This document shows positions 7,565-16,705 of a stretch of 64,000 nucleotides of DNA, in pieces. Both the position numbers and the translations under genes were made by a program. The stretch covers positions 1 through 64,000 of the forward strand of contig CADCPM010000096.1 in assembly GCA_902803315.1 (NCBI GenBank), written 5' to 3'. Below the pieces are notes generated by a model. The model ran no database searches and was not told where the DNA came from. It saw only the letters and a list, made by a program, of their open reading frames with translations. The first letter of the stretch is position 1. Every line of letters begins with the position of its first letter. Source of the stretch: an uncultured Coriobacteriaceae bacterium (lineage in GTDB: Bacteria; Actinomycetota; Coriobacteriia; Coriobacteriales; Atopobiaceae).

Positions 7565-7936
7565 CTACCTCAAGTGCTCGATGAGGTTGATGCCAAACCC
7601 AGAGGGGGCGATCAAAAAAGCGGACTTCGAGGACTTTGTCAGAACCGAGTCGTCGCCGTACACGTTCTTGAATCCGCGCGAGGTCAGGAGCTCATAGGCT
7701 TCATCGAAGTCGCGCACGTTCATGCGGATGCCCGTTGCGTCGGGGCGGTCGTATCCCTCGGGTTGAGAGATGTCCAGATAGAACCCGTTTGCATCCTTCA
7801 TTCGGATGTCACGAACGTCAAATTCGCCGATGCCCTTCTGGTCGTGACGTCGCTCGAATCCCAACTCCTCGAAGAGCGCGGCAACGGACTCCGCGTCCTT
7901 GGTGATGATCTGCGGGTTGAAGGTGGTGATTCGCAC
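7565..7936 (-). CDS. VOC family (glyoxalase-fold) protein
   Basis: This is a 123-residue protein with a GTG start (GAAAGGA upstream). It begins MRITTFNPQIITKDAESVAA followed by LFEELGFERRHD. A second strand set, GFYLDISQPE, then RMNVRDFDEAYELLTSRGFK and AFLIAPSGFGINLIEH, completes the paired beta-alpha-beta-beta-beta units of the vicinal-oxygen-chelate fold. Classical metal-ligand His/Glu positions are not obvious, so it may be a binding or resistance protein rather than a glyoxalase. It follows a paralogue by 24 bases on the same strand and probably forms an operon with it. Confidence 0.8.
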   Translation of the reverse strand: MRITTFNPQIITKDAESVAALFEELGFERRHDQKGIGEFDVRDIRMKDANGFYLDISQPEGYDRPDATGIRMNVRDFDEAYELLTSRGFKNVYGDDSVLTKSSKSAFLIAPSGFGINLIEHLR

Positions 7937-7960
7937 GGTAAACTTCCTTTCAAATCGTGC

Positions 7961-8347
7961 TTACTTGCGGATGTGCTGGCAGAGGTCGAATGCATAGCCA
8001 GAGGGAGAGGTGAGCATGGCCGACTTGTTGGTCTCGGTCTCTACGACTCTGCCGCTTTGGTGCGTGAAGCCGTGCGCGAGAAGGAAGTCATAGGCCTCGT
8101 CGAAGTCGCGCACGTTCATGCGGATGAGCGTCAGGTCCTGCGGCACAGCGTCTACCTCAGAGATGTCAACGTAAAAACCGCCCTCGTTCTTCATGCGGAC
8201 GTTGGTGGTATCTACGCTTGGCTTTGCGCCGCCCTCCGCCGTCGCTGACAGGGTGTGGCGACGTTCGAAACCAAGCGCCTCGAAGAGCTCGATAACCGGA
8301 GCGGCGTTCTTGGTTACGATGAGTGGATTGAACGAGGTGATCTTCAT
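7961..8347 (-). CDS. VOC family (glyoxalase-fold) protein, paralogue
   Basis: This is a 128-residue protein from the ATG at 8347 (GAAAGGAAAGAG upstream); the longer open frame to 8455 is AT-rich and lacks a ribosome site. It shares MKITSFNPLIVTKNAAPVIE, FEALGFERRH, RMNVRDFDEAYDFL and SPSGYAFDLCQHIRK with the next gene and with the remnant at 7180-7440. It is the first gene of a two-gene operon of paralogues. The ligand is unknown. Confidence 0.8.
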   Translation of the reverse strand: MKITSFNPLIVTKNAAPVIELFEALGFERRHTLSATAEGGAKPSVDTTNVRMKNEGGFYVDISEVDAVPQDLTLIRMNVRDFDEAYDFLLAHGFTHQSGRVVETETNKSAMLTSPSGYAFDLCQHIRK

Positions 8348-8458
8348 ACTCTCTTTCCTTTCGTTTGCTGGCGGCTGCCAGTATAGTCCAATAATATATT
8401 GTGCGAGGATACTTCCGAATATAAACAAAATGCAAACAAAGTGCGGGTTTTGCAACGC

Positions 8459-9934
8459 TTAGAACTCGAGTGTGTCCAGCTTCCTTGTAAGCTCGTCGAT
8501 CCTTGCGAGGCAGCGATCGATTATGGCCCTGGCCTCTTCCGACGAGGCGCCGCTCCTACGCACCTTACGAATCAGGCGCGTGCAGCACAACACCATGGCC
8601 TTGTCCTTTACCTCGGAAAGCCTATCCTCGTCGTCCGTTCCCAGATATTCTCGCAGGAAGCACTCGAAGAATTGCTTGGACGTTTCGTACGAGAAGCCCA
8701 TGAAGTTCTCGATGACAGATGGGTCGTCCTCGCCGAGAATTACGTAGAAATAGTACAGGTCGGAAAGCTCTACGATGGGGTGGCCGCGTGAGACACGATC
8801 CATATCGATGAGAAGGGGTTCGTCGTTCATTATGAACACGTTGTTGGTATGGAAGTCGCCATGCACGAGCGTGTTGCAGTCTGGCAGGGCGCCAACGAGC
8901 TTCATGCACATTTTTGCCAGGCGCTCGTCTTCGTAGGCAACGCCGCCGCGGATGTACTCCTGAATTCGCTCGTACGCCTCGGGGAAGACGTCGTCCTCAT
9001 CAGCCTCCACGGAGTGTATCTCATGGGCGACCCCGGCCATGAGCTTTGCGTATTCCTCCACGCGATTGGGTTCCGCGGCAATGTAGGACGAGAGCGTATC
9101 GGCGTCAACCAGCTCGTACATGGCACCATAGCGGTCGCCCACGGCCACGATGCCGAACGAGATTGCCGTGGGTACGCCCAGGACGAATGCCCTACGGGAG
9201 AGCGCAATCTCGCGCTCAACGTCCTGGTAGAGGTTGTTCTGGTTGAACACCTTGATTACCAGCTCGTCGTCGTAGCGATACACATCGCCCTTAGCGCCGT
9301 GCCCGATTTGCTCGCAGCCCTCGATCGAGACTTCCCGGTACTTTCTGTATCCGCCCTTTGCCGAGTCGAAGGTGCCGGGCCAGAGGAAGTTGATGTGTTT
9401 GACGAGTTCCTTGAACGCTCCCGTCCTGTTGAGCGAGAGCTCCAGCGCCTCGGCCACGCTCTTGTAGTACCAAAGCTGTCGCTCGGGTTTGCCGTGCAGC
9501 TCGGACCACATGGCATCACCCTGTTCCGAGTATATTTGGGAGAGCGAGCGTAGGTTCGAGAGCTTGTCCGCGAGCCACAGCATCTTTACGCCCACGTCGC
9601 GGCTTTTCCTGAGGGTAAGAAGCGAGCTCTCCTTGCGTCGCTGCCAAGTTGCGCTGCGATCCTCGCCGGGGTACTCGTCTTCCGACTCAGAGTCGACCAG
9701 ATGTGCTACGCGTTCGCCAAAGCGTTTCTCAATTTCGTCAAGCGTGCCGTCCGTGTCCTCCACGACGTCATGTAGAATGCCTGCCGCGATGACCTCCATG
9801 TCGTCGGTCATGGTAGAGAGGATCTGGGCTACCTCCATGGGATGCAGGATGAACGGCCGGCCCCCAAACTTTCGAACCTTGCCTTGGTGCATGATAGTCG
9901 CATAGACAATGGCTTCCTCCAGCATGTTCATCAT
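8459..9934 (-). CDS. HD-domain (SpoT hydrolase-like) / APH-type kinase fusion protein
   Basis: This is a 491-residue protein; the start ATG at 9934 has AAAGGA eight bases upstream. Residues 10-180 resemble the HD hydrolase domain of Rel/SpoT enzymes: H31-P, HDVVED at 55-60 (the (p)ppGpp-hydrolase-type HDxxED motif) and LADKLSNLRSL near 121. Residues 200-440 form an aminoglycoside-phosphotransferase-like kinase: a nucleotide loop IGHGAKGDVYRYDDELVIKV, catalytic HGDFHTNN at 358-365 and metal-binding IDMD at 376-379 (TIGR02172-like). Both catalytic sites look intact. The fusion suggests a nucleotide hydrolase joined to a small-molecule or protein kinase. No neighbour explains its substrate; it is transcribed towards the VOC pair. 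Confidence 0.8.
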   Translation of the reverse strand: MMNMLEEAIVYATIMHQGKVRKFGGRPFILHPMEVAQILSTMTDDMEVIAAGILHDVVEDTDGTLDEIEKRFGERVAHLVDSESEDEYPGEDRSATWQRRKESSLLTLRKSRDVGVKMLWLADKLSNLRSLSQIYSEQGDAMWSELHGKPERQLWYYKSVAEALELSLNRTGAFKELVKHINFLWPGTFDSAKGGYRKYREVSIEGCEQIGHGAKGDVYRYDDELVIKVFNQNNLYQDVEREIALSRRAFVLGVPTAISFGIVAVGDRYGAMYELVDADTLSSYIAAEPNRVEEYAKLMAGVAHEIHSVEADEDDVFPEAYERIQEYIRGGVAYEDERLAKMCMKLVGALPDCNTLVHGDFHTNNVFIMNDEPLLIDMDRVSRGHPIVELSDLYYFYVILGEDDPSVIENFMGFSYETSKQFFECFLREYLGTDDEDRLSEVKDKAMVLCCTRLIRKVRRSGASSEEARAIIDRCLARIDELTRKLDTLEF

Positions 9935-10091
9935 GAGGGCTGGTCCTTTCTATTGCAGTGGTGTTTTGCGAAACAATTATAGACACGAGGGCGCGTCCAC
10001 ACGAATGGGAGGTGCCATATGACGCATTCTTACATAAAGCCTGATGGCAACATTTAGGCGATGAGCTATAGACTGCATGCGCGTCACCGTG

Positions 10092-10206
10092 ACCGCTCAC
10101 ACCCCCGCGCCCACGCCGTCCCGCCTACGGCTCCGCACTCGCTTCGCTCGCTCACTTCGTGAGTCGCCGCAAGCGAGACGGCGTGGGCGCGGGGGTGCGA
10201 GCGGCA
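10092..10206. repeat. Variable-arm palindromic element, copy 3
   Basis: The core is 10129-10168, in the reverse orientation. The flanking arms match each other over about 37 positions with few mismatches (for example acccccgcgcccacgccgtc against gacggcgtgggcgcgggggt). It lies in the 9935-10313 gap, which otherwise shows no gene. Confidence 0.88.
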
Positions 10207-10313
10207 TCGTCGTTCTCTCCCGTCACAAGCTATCACAAAACGCCAATGCAAACGTTGCGCTACACTGATGTTGAGCATCACAAAGAACGCGGTCGGAACA
10301 AGGCAGGCCTGCT

Positions 10314-11630
10314 ATGACCTATTCCATCATTGGCATACTTGCAGCGATTGTCCTGGTTATCATCAATAGGGATGTGCTCTGGGGCAACGACGAGCGCAAC
10401 CAGAGTGTTACGAGACGAAACTACCGTAATTTTCTGCAAGGCGTATTGGGCTACTACATTACTGACATGCTTTGGGGCGTCTTGGAGTCCCATAGGCTCA
10501 CCGAGGTGCTCTACGCCGATACCGTCATTCACTATATGTTGGGGACGTGCCTGTTGCACAGCTACGTCGTGGAGGACGAGAAGGACGAGTACAACCTGGA
10601 ACTCGAGGAGTCGCTCAAAAGAGAGCGTGAGCAGAGGGAGGAGATACACGAAAGCAGGGAGGCCCTCAAAGACGCGCTTGCTACGGCGGAGGATGCGAAC
10701 AACGCGAAGACCGCCTTTCTTTCCAACATGAGTCACGAGATCCGCACTCCCATGAATGCGATCATAGGACTCGACAACATTGCTCTCAGACCCCCACGAT
10801 CAGTGACTCGATTCGCCACAATCTCCAGATGATCGACACCTCGGCGCATCATCTGCTTGGCATCATAAACGACATTCTGGACATGAGCCGCATCGAGAGC
10901 GGACGCATGGTAGTCAAGCACGAGGAGTTCTCGCTCATGCACGTGCTCGACCAAGTGAACGCCATCATTGGTGGGCAATGCAACGACAAAGGGCTGAAAT
11001 ACGAATGCCGCATTCCAAGCGACCTCTGTGACTACTGCATTGGCGACGACCAAAAGCTGAGGCAGGCGCTCATAAACGTATTGGGAAACGCCGTCAAGTT
11101 CACGCCCGAGGGCGGATCGGTAACGCTTGCCATCAAAACGACGATGCGTTATGAGGGTAAGTCTACCCTCCGCTTTACCATTACCGATACTGGCATAGGC
11201 ATGAGCGAGGACTACTTGCCTATGATCTTTGACCCCTTTAGCCAGGAGGACTCGTCTTCCGTAAACGCATATGGAAGCACGGGTCTTGGCATGCCCATTA
11301 CCAAGAGCATCGTGGAGCTTATGGGCGGCACGATTGAGGTGAAGAGCGAAAAGGGGAAGGGGTCAACGTTCGTAATAACGATCACGCTTACCGAGTCCGC
11401 GCGGCCGAACGAGGCGGGGTCCGAGGAACTCGACCTTCAAAGCCTGCGCCTGTTGGTAATAGACGATGACGATGGATCGCGAAGACGCGCAGACGATACC
11501 CATTATTGCGCTTACGGCGAACGCCTTTGACGAAGACGTTCGACAGAGCATGCAGGCAGGTCTTAACGCGCATCTGAGCAAGCCTGTCGAGCCCGAGACG
11601 TTGTTCCAAACGCTCGGGGACCTGATGTGA
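10314..11630 (+). pseudogene. Hybrid sensor histidine kinase, inactivated
   Basis: The N-terminus ([20 protein letters not shown]) has one clear membrane segment and then a shortened sensor part. A coiled coil follows, then the phosphoacceptor box [20 protein letters not shown] with His. The frame breaks near 10795; the next frame continues [20 protein letters not shown] through the N-box (NVLGNAVKFTPEGG), DTGIGMS, and the GSTGLGM box. After LRLLVIDDDD the receiver domain is mostly deleted, and a third frame supplies IPIIALTANAFDEDVRQSMQ and AHLSKPVE to a stop at 11630. So there is at least one frameshift and one deletion, and probably loss of several membrane helices. Confidence 0.85.
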
Positions 11631-11651
11631 CGAGGATGCAGGGGAAGGTCC

Positions 11652-11688
11652 TGACCCTAAATAGGGGACAGTCCCCTATTTAGGGTCA
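11652..11688. terminator. GGGACAG-type palindrome (bidirectional terminator)
   Basis: tgaccctaaataggggac and gtcccctatttagggtca form an 18-bp perfect stem with a one-base loop. It lies between convergent genes. It belongs to the same sequence family as the palindromes at 12531, 35117, 38150 and 44063. Confidence 0.7.
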
Positions 11689-11718
11689 AGAGAAACGTCC
11701 TCTGTCACGTATTGCGTG

Positions 11719-12516
11719 CTAAGACCTTACGTATACGACCTGTGTGGGGTTGAAGAAGCGAGGAGCGGGAGCGGTGTTGCACAGTCCTGCCGAGACCACT
11801 TGCCGCCCGTCGTAGATGCCCTTGGTGAGCTTAGGCCATACGCCTTGGCCCGGTGCGTATACCCCACGGCCGAAGAAGCGCCATTGCCCTCCGTGGGCGT
11901 GTCCCGACAAGATGAGCTCAACCTCCTTGGGAATGAGACGGCGATACTCGGGATGGTGAGATAGGAGGATGTGATAACCGGGCGTCGATGCGAACGACAT
12001 GAGCCAGTCATCGTCTGGCAGGCTCTCCATGAGGAGCTCTGCCGCCGTCTTTACGATGCCCGCCACTCCTCTTCCTCGGAGGTATCTGTGCGCACCCCGC
12101 TCCTCCTCCGAAAGGTTGCTCAGCGCACGCCTGTGTCTCATGACGTGCCCTGACGTCAATCCGCCAATCACGAGGCCATCATGCTCGATCCAGGTGTTGT
12201 CTAGAACGACCGCGCCCGTGGCGCGCATGTCGTCCAAGTCTTTCTGGTCGAGCATCCATTCATGATTGCCGAGGCTTACGTACGTAGGGGCAATGCTGGC
12301 GCAGGCCTTCAGGAGCGCGAGCGCGTTAGGTTGGGTCGCGAGTGGGGACACGTCGCCTTCTGGCATCGCTCCGACTATGATGTCGCCCGTAACGCAAATG
12401 AGCTCGGGTCTGTGGCGCAACAAGCTCTTCTCCACGGGTCGATAGTCCCGGTTGTGCAAGTCGGAAAGATGCGCCAAGAAGGGCGCCCCTGGTATGGTAT
12501 AGAAGGAATCGACCAT
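11719..12516 (-). CDS. Calcineurin-like metallophosphoesterase
   Basis: This is a 265-residue protein with all metal-binding blocks of the family in order: HLSDLHN (D-x-H), VTGDII (GD), SLGNHEWM (GNHE), LSHHPEY and SGHAHGGQWRFF (GHxHGGQ). The last motif, with its QxxxP-like follow-up, resembles the membrane-associated YaeI/YkuE phosphoesterases, but no signal or membrane segment is visible here. It is predicted to hydrolyse phosphoester bonds using two metal ions; the substrate is unknown. It is probably a single gene, between the epimerase terminator and a palindrome. Confidence 0.88.
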   Translation of the reverse strand: MVDSFYTIPGAPFLAHLSDLHNRDYRPVEKSLLRHRPELICVTGDIIVGAMPEGDVSPLATQPNALALLKACASIAPTYVSLGNHEWMLDQKDLDDMRATGAVVLDNTWIEHDGLVIGGLTSGHVMRHRRALSNLSEEERGAHRYLRGRGVAGIVKTAAELLMESLPDDDWLMSFASTPGYHILLSHHPEYRRLIPKEVELILSGHAHGGQWRFFGRGVYAPGQGVWPKLTKGIYDGRQVVSAGLCNTAPAPRFFNPTQVVYVRS

Positions 12517-12530
12517 TGCGAACTCCCATC

Positions 12531-12562
12531 AAAAAGCTGACAAGTGACCTGTCCCCTTGTCA
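12531..12562 (-). terminator. Intrinsic terminator for the epimerase gene (GGGACAG family)
   Basis: On the minus strand tgacaag-gggacaggtca-cttgtca is followed by gcttttt. The 32-base sequence is the same as the terminator at 44063-44097, showing that it is a dispersed repeat used as a terminator. Confidence 0.75.
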
Positions 12563-12607
12563 CATGTCACAAAAGGAATCTCGCCCCTTTTGACCCATTT
12601 TGCGTTG

Positions 12608-13537
12608 CTAGGGGAGCAGTCCCAGAGCCTCAAGGTGCTCGGCTACGGCATCCATGGTGGTTGTGGTGGTGTAGCCGAGTTCGCGCTCGGCCTTTGCGGG
12701 CGAGCACGACGGACTGCGATCGATATGCTCCAACGTGGTAACCGCGTTCACCGGGCCGACCTTGAGGGCAAATTCGTCATAGGGCGCAAAGTGCAGTCTA
12801 GCTGGCTTGCCGTAAAGGGCCGCCACCTCCTCGCAGTATCCGCGCAGGGTGATGGCACGTGGCGACACGGCATGATATTCCTCGCCAAAGGTAGACTCCC
12901 CAACGCGAATGGCTGCGTCTATGATGCCGGCGACGTCCTTGGCATGCACGTGATGGAGCGTCTCGAGGCCAAAGTTTGGCAGGAGAACCTTGAGACCCTT
13001 GCTGAGGGCGAGGAACACGGCCATGTCCCGGTTGCCCTGCGGGCCGACGATGGCAGAGTGTCCTGGTGCGATTATGTGCCCTGGATGCACGACAGTTGCG
13101 GGGAAGCGGATTTCCCGCCACTGCTTCATAAGGTAGTCGGTCAGTTCGAGCTTGTTTTTGCCGTACTCGTCAGGAGGATTTCGGTATTCGTCCTCGGCAA
13201 TGGGGACGTACCTCGCCGGGCCATGGATCCAAATGCTGCCAACCGCTACATAGTGCGCCACGTTACCCGAAAGGGCGCCAGCCATCCTCTCTGCCTGCCT
13301 CTTCGTGAAGCAGATAATGTCTACCAGCGCATCGCAGCCAAGTTCCGCGATCTTTTGCTCGAAGTCTGCCTCGTCTCGATTCAGGTGTACCTCACGAATC
13401 TCTGAAAGCTCTGCCGACTCGTGAACGTATTTGCTGGTACCGCGGCAAACGCAGGTTACGTCGTGTCCTTCCTGCACGAGCAGGGGTATCAAATAGCTTC
13501 CCACCTGACCGTTTCCGCCAATAATTGCAACCCGCAT
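12608..13537 (-). CDS. NAD-dependent epimerase/dehydratase family protein
   Basis: This is a 309-residue protein of the extended short-chain dehydrogenase type. MRVAIIGGNGQVGSYLIPLL is the Rossmann loop; DIICFTKRQAERM and HYVAVGSIWIHGP follow; YGKNKLELTDYLM carries the YxxxK-type pair (with Lys). The C-terminal half contains HHVHAKDVAGIIDAAI, as in nucleotide-sugar epimerases. ATG at 13537 with GAAGGGA upstream. The substrate cannot be assigned. It lies 27 bases downstream of the HD-domain gene on the same strand and may be cotranscribed with it. Confidence 0.85.
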   Translation of the reverse strand: MRVAIIGGNGQVGSYLIPLLVQEGHDVTCVCRGTSKYVHESAELSEIREVHLNRDEADFEQKIAELGCDALVDIICFTKRQAERMAGALSGNVAHYVAVGSIWIHGPARYVPIAEDEYRNPPDEYGKNKLELTDYLMKQWREIRFPATVVHPGHIIAPGHSAIVGPQGNRDMAVFLALSKGLKVLLPNFGLETLHHVHAKDVAGIIDAAIRVGESTFGEEYHAVSPRAITLRGYCEEVAALYGKPARLHFAPYDEFALKVGPVNAVTTLEHIDRSPSCSPAKAERELGYTTTTTMDAVAEHLEALGLLP

Positions 13538-13564
13538 GACACGTTCCCTTCGTATAACGTCTTG

Positions 13565-14377
13565 CTATTCGTACAAGTAATTTCGCACCTCTGCCGTAAT
13601 TTGCTGGAACTTCTCTTCCACTGCGGGATGCGTAAACTCGATGTCCATCATTTGCTCTAGGTAGCCCTGCTCCGCGACTCTGTGTCGCGCCGCCTTTGAC
13701 TTTAGGCCAAAGCAGAGCGCAATGTGTGCCAGATGGTAGCCGGCGTAGGTCGTGCGCTTTGAGTAGTCGGCCAGTTCATGGCAGAAGAATGCCTGCACGA
13801 TCGCATCCGAGAAGTCCGAGTCGAGGATCTCTTCCTTGGTATGGCCATAGATCGTCTCCCAGCCGGACTTCACGATGGTGCGGAAGATGTCGGTTTGGTC
13901 AGCCTCTTGGATGAGCGTGCAGAACGTGCGCTCGCGTGGCGTTAGATCCTCGGGCAGGCGGAAGTCACTGTGATGGTATACGGCCTTCTCCATTACGACG
14001 CGATCCTCTTCGTCCACTTCGTCCCAGTTGGAGATAAGGTCATCAACGAGCTCATGTTTAAAGAGCAGGCTGGCGCCGAGGTGTGCGTGGTTCCATTTAT
14101 CGGTGTCTCGGAAGGTTTTGGTAACCACGATTTGGCCAAAGCGTCCGAAGTCGTGCAGCTCGCCGATAATCCAGGCCAAGTCGGTATCGTAACGGTCAAA
14201 GTTGAGACCACGTGCAATGTTCTCGCAGTTGCTTGCGACAATACGAGAATGCTCGGTTTTCGCCTCGCACATTTTTCGCGTGCGTTCTTGCGTAAGGTCG
14301 TAAACCGAGAAGTACTCCTCACAACGTCGCTCGATTTCTTTGCGGTCGAACACGACTTCTTTCGGCGTGCCCAACAC
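13565..14377 (-). CDS. HD-domain phosphohydrolase
   Basis: This protein of about 270 residues is led by EHSRIVASNCENIARG, followed by IIGELHDFGRFGQIV (H-D of the HD motif), DKWNHAHLGASLLF, YHHSDFRLPEDLT and QEADQTDIFRTIV (the last Asp). These metal-binding residues match HD-domain phosphohydrolases. The substrate is unknown. The start is uncertain: the GTG/TTG at 14377/14374 overlap or nearly touch the GGAGG ribosome site, and no better-spaced start codon is present in frame. It is first of a likely two-gene unit with the epimerase. Confidence 0.78.
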   Translation of the reverse strand: MLGTPKEVVFDRKEIERRCEEYFSVYDLTQERTRKMCEAKTEHSRIVASNCENIARGLNFDRYDTDLAWIIGELHDFGRFGQIVVTKTFRDTDKWNHAHLGASLLFKHELVDDLISNWDEVDEEDRVVMEKAVYHHSDFRLPEDLTPRERTFCTLIQEADQTDIFRTIVKSGWETIYGHTKEEILDSDFSDAIVQAFFCHELADYSKRTTYAGYHLAHIALCFGLKSKAARHRVAEQGYLEQMMDIEFTHPAVEEKFQQITAEVRNYLYE

Positions 14378-14435
14378 CTCCGTTCATGTTGTTTCAGTAT
14401 AAGTATATATGCGAATTGGGTGGGCACGATAAACG

Positions 14436-14966
14436 CTACGGAATGTAGATGATTTCGGTGGGCTTGAGCGCCGAACCTATGCGCATGGCCGCCGAGTAGA
14501 ACAACCCAATACAGAAGATTGCGAGGATGACCTGCTCGGATCCCATGAACGCAAGGCTCAGTATTGCCAAAGCGAGGTTGATTACGCCATGGAATAGCCG
14601 TGGCTTCCATCGCGATTCCAGCCGCTTTGATTCCAGTCCTCGCACGATGCCGAATACGCCGGAGAGCGCGTTGTAGCCAACGAGGTAGAGCACGATGGAG
14701 ACGCGTGGTGCGTCAAGAAGCGTGATGGCGAAGAAGCCAACGTCCAGGGCCAAGACGCCCACGAGAAGTATGGAGAGGCTCTCGACCATGTGGCGTGCCA
14801 TCGTGAGGTAGTATACGAGCTTCTTTACCCCGTAGGCCATAAGGCCAATGCCCAACACAAGCGCTACCACCACGAGGCTTCCCTGAGGTTCGAGCAGCAA
14901 CGCAACGCCGCAGGCGATCATGGCTATGCCAATGAGGATGCTTATGAAACGTCCGACTCTACCCAA
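14436..14966 (-). CDS. DUF308/HdeD-like membrane protein
   Basis: This is a 176-residue protein with about six hydrophobic helices: ISILIGIAMIACGVALLL, VALVLGIGLMAYGVKKLVYY, LSILLVGVLALDVGFFAI, SIVLYLVGYNALSGVFGI, LFHGVINLALAILSLAFM and VILAIFCIGLFYSA. The repeated two-helix pattern with internal glycines is that of DUF308 (HdeD) integral membrane proteins, some of which are involved in acid stress. TTG start with GAGGTGA upstream; only two bases separate it from the DUF6765 gene, so it is the last gene of a three-gene operon. Confidence 0.75.
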   Translation of the reverse strand: MGRVGRFISILIGIAMIACGVALLLEPQGSLVVVALVLGIGLMAYGVKKLVYYLTMARHMVESLSILLVGVLALDVGFFAITLLDAPRVSIVLYLVGYNALSGVFGIVRGLESKRLESRWKPRLFHGVINLALAILSLAFMGSEQVILAIFCIGLFYSAAMRIGSALKPTEIIYIP

Positions 14967-14968
14967 GG

Positions 14969-16138
14969 TCAGTCACCTCGCTTGAGGTAGTCGACGAGCA
15001 GCATGAAGTCGCGTATCCCTGCGCGCCCCGAACCGTCGTATTCGATCGATTTGCCCGCAATCGGGTTACCAGAGGCGTAGATTCGGTTGGTGACCATGCC
15101 CTTTTGCGCGAGTGCGGCAAGGATGAACCTACCAAGGAAGGTCTTGTCCTTGTCTTCTGACGAAGCGTTTTGGTACTCGTCGATGTGAGCGTCCAGCTCG
15201 AAGTTGACTGTGGGCTGACCCGAAAGCGACTCCGCGAACGCCTTCCAGTCCTTGCAGGCGCCGACGTCTAGCTGGCGCGTCTTTAGGATTCGCATAATGG
15301 TTGGCTGATGGTTGGCCACCGCATCCGTAGCGTAGGTGTTGAGCTTGAAGGGTCCCTTGGGGTCACGCAGGTATTTTAGGGCATAGACCATCTGGCAAAA
15401 GGCCTGGTAATACTCTGTGGGATTGTCCTTGAGCGTCTCCTCGTAGTCGCCCCAGGCGGGTGCGTAGCGATATCGGATGAAGCTATAGTCGGGTAGGTGA
15501 CCGGCGCGCCCATGGCCGAGGTTCATGATGCTGTTCTCACTTGCCTGGTACACGCTGTTCGTGTATATGCCGTTCTCGATGTCGTCGGGCGCGCCGGCGC
15601 TGTGGCGGAAGCGCACTGGTCGCTCCTCATACGTGCCCTCTTTGGTGGGCAGCAGCTCCACGAAGTATCGGTTCGTGTTGTTGATAACCAGAGAAGGCGT
15701 GCCGGCGAAGTTGCGATGTGCCCAGGTGTCTGCCAGCACGTGCATGGCAATGCCTGTGGCTTGGGTTCCCTTGCCTTTGGCCAAATCAATCGTATCCACA
15801 AGCAGCTTGCCGTTTGGTCCGCAAATGAGCCGGTACTTGTTGCGATAGCGCCTTCCCCCTCTGGGCACGGGCGCCTTCAGATCGTGAGGCAGGAAGTGGA
15901 ACGAGGCCCATATGCGCGTGATGTCGGCAAGGCCGGCAAGATCGGTGCGTGCCTGTGCCATCTCGCCCGCAAGCTGGGTCGTTGCCGCGGCGAGCGGTGC
16001 GCCTACGCGTTCGAGGAACGTGCGCGAACAATGGTCCACCAGCTGGGCGCTGTAGCAGATCTGCTGACTTTCCTCATGGGAGTAGCCGGCCAGGTAGGCC
16101 GCGGAGTAGGTTGCGTAGTAGTGAAAGCTCATCTCCAT
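14969..16138 (-). CDS. DUF6765 family protein
   Basis: This is a 389-residue soluble protein. It opens with FHYYATYSAAYLAGYSHEES, followed by AQLVDHCSRTF, then later TGIAMHVLADTWAHRNFAGT. The His/Asp pattern (H, D-H, H-x3-D-x2-A-H) resembles the metal-binding helices of zinc-dependent phospholipase C-like proteins, and I recognise the HVLADTWAHRNFAG block from the DUF6765 family. Function unknown. It is the middle gene of a tight operon with two membrane proteins (gaps of 2 and 9 bases). Confidence 0.7.
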   Translation of the reverse strand: MEMSFHYYATYSAAYLAGYSHEESQQICYSAQLVDHCSRTFLERVGAPLAAATTQLAGEMAQARTDLAGLADITRIWASFHFLPHDLKAPVPRGGRRYRNKYRLICGPNGKLLVDTIDLAKGKGTQATGIAMHVLADTWAHRNFAGTPSLVINNTNRYFVELLPTKEGTYEERPVRFRHSAGAPDDIENGIYTNSVYQASENSIMNLGHGRAGHLPDYSFIRYRYAPAWGDYEETLKDNPTEYYQAFCQMVYALKYLRDPKGPFKLNTYATDAVANHQPTIMRILKTRQLDVGACKDWKAFAESLSGQPTVNFELDAHIDEYQNASSEDKDKTFLGRFILAALAQKGMVTNRIYASGNPIAGKSIEYDGSGRAGIRDFMLLVDYLKRGD

Positions 16139-16147
16139 GGCGACCGC

Positions 16148-16633
16148 CTATTCCGTAGCCTCGTTGAGCCGTCGCAGTTGTATGGCCGAGCGAATCATAA
16201 GTATGAGCGTGCCTAACGAAGTCGCCTCGATGGCAACGGTTACGATTGAGTCAATTACAGACGCAGTGACGGCATTGTTGGACACAACAAGGAAGATGGA
16301 CAAGGCGTTGGTTGCTGCCACGAATCCGGCAACGACGAGGTAGAACGAGCCACGCCGTTTGCCATTGCCCTCTGAGCGAGCAGACAAGCCCACGTACGTG
16401 CGTATGCCTAGGTCAATAAGCGTTATTGCGATGAGTGTGGCAAAGAAGGGAGGCATGGGAAAGTCGGCCTCGAGTTGCAGCAGTGCGCGTTGCGTCTCCT
16501 CGTTGTGGAGCAGAAAGAACATGGCCGTCTTTACTAGCGACCATGCGCTAAACGCAATGGTTCCCAAGCCTGCGATGGAAAGCGTGCTTTGGAGGTAGCG
16601 AATCTGTGCTGGTTGCGTTCTGTTCGATTTCAT
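16148..16633 (-). CDS. Four-helix membrane protein of unknown function
   Basis: This is a 161-residue protein with four hydrophobic segments (LSIAGLGTIAFSAWSLVKTA, FFATLIAITLIDLGIRTYVG, FYLVVAGFVAATNALSIFLV, IVTVAIEATSLGTLILMIRS) and a basic start. I do not recognise the family. No clear ribosome site precedes the ATG, which is also the first gene of the operon 16633-14436. Confidence 0.7.
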   Translation of the reverse strand: MKSNRTQPAQIRYLQSTLSIAGLGTIAFSAWSLVKTAMFFLLHNEETQRALLQLEADFPMPPFFATLIAITLIDLGIRTYVGLSARSEGNGKRRGSFYLVVAGFVAATNALSIFLVVSNNAVTASVIDSIVTVAIEATSLGTLILMIRSAIQLRRLNEATE

Positions 16634-16705
16634 GGCTCAACTGTAGCACAGTGGGCGCTGCTGCATTTTGCTGCGGAAGGGCCCTGCGACTTTTTTGGGA
16701 ATGGA

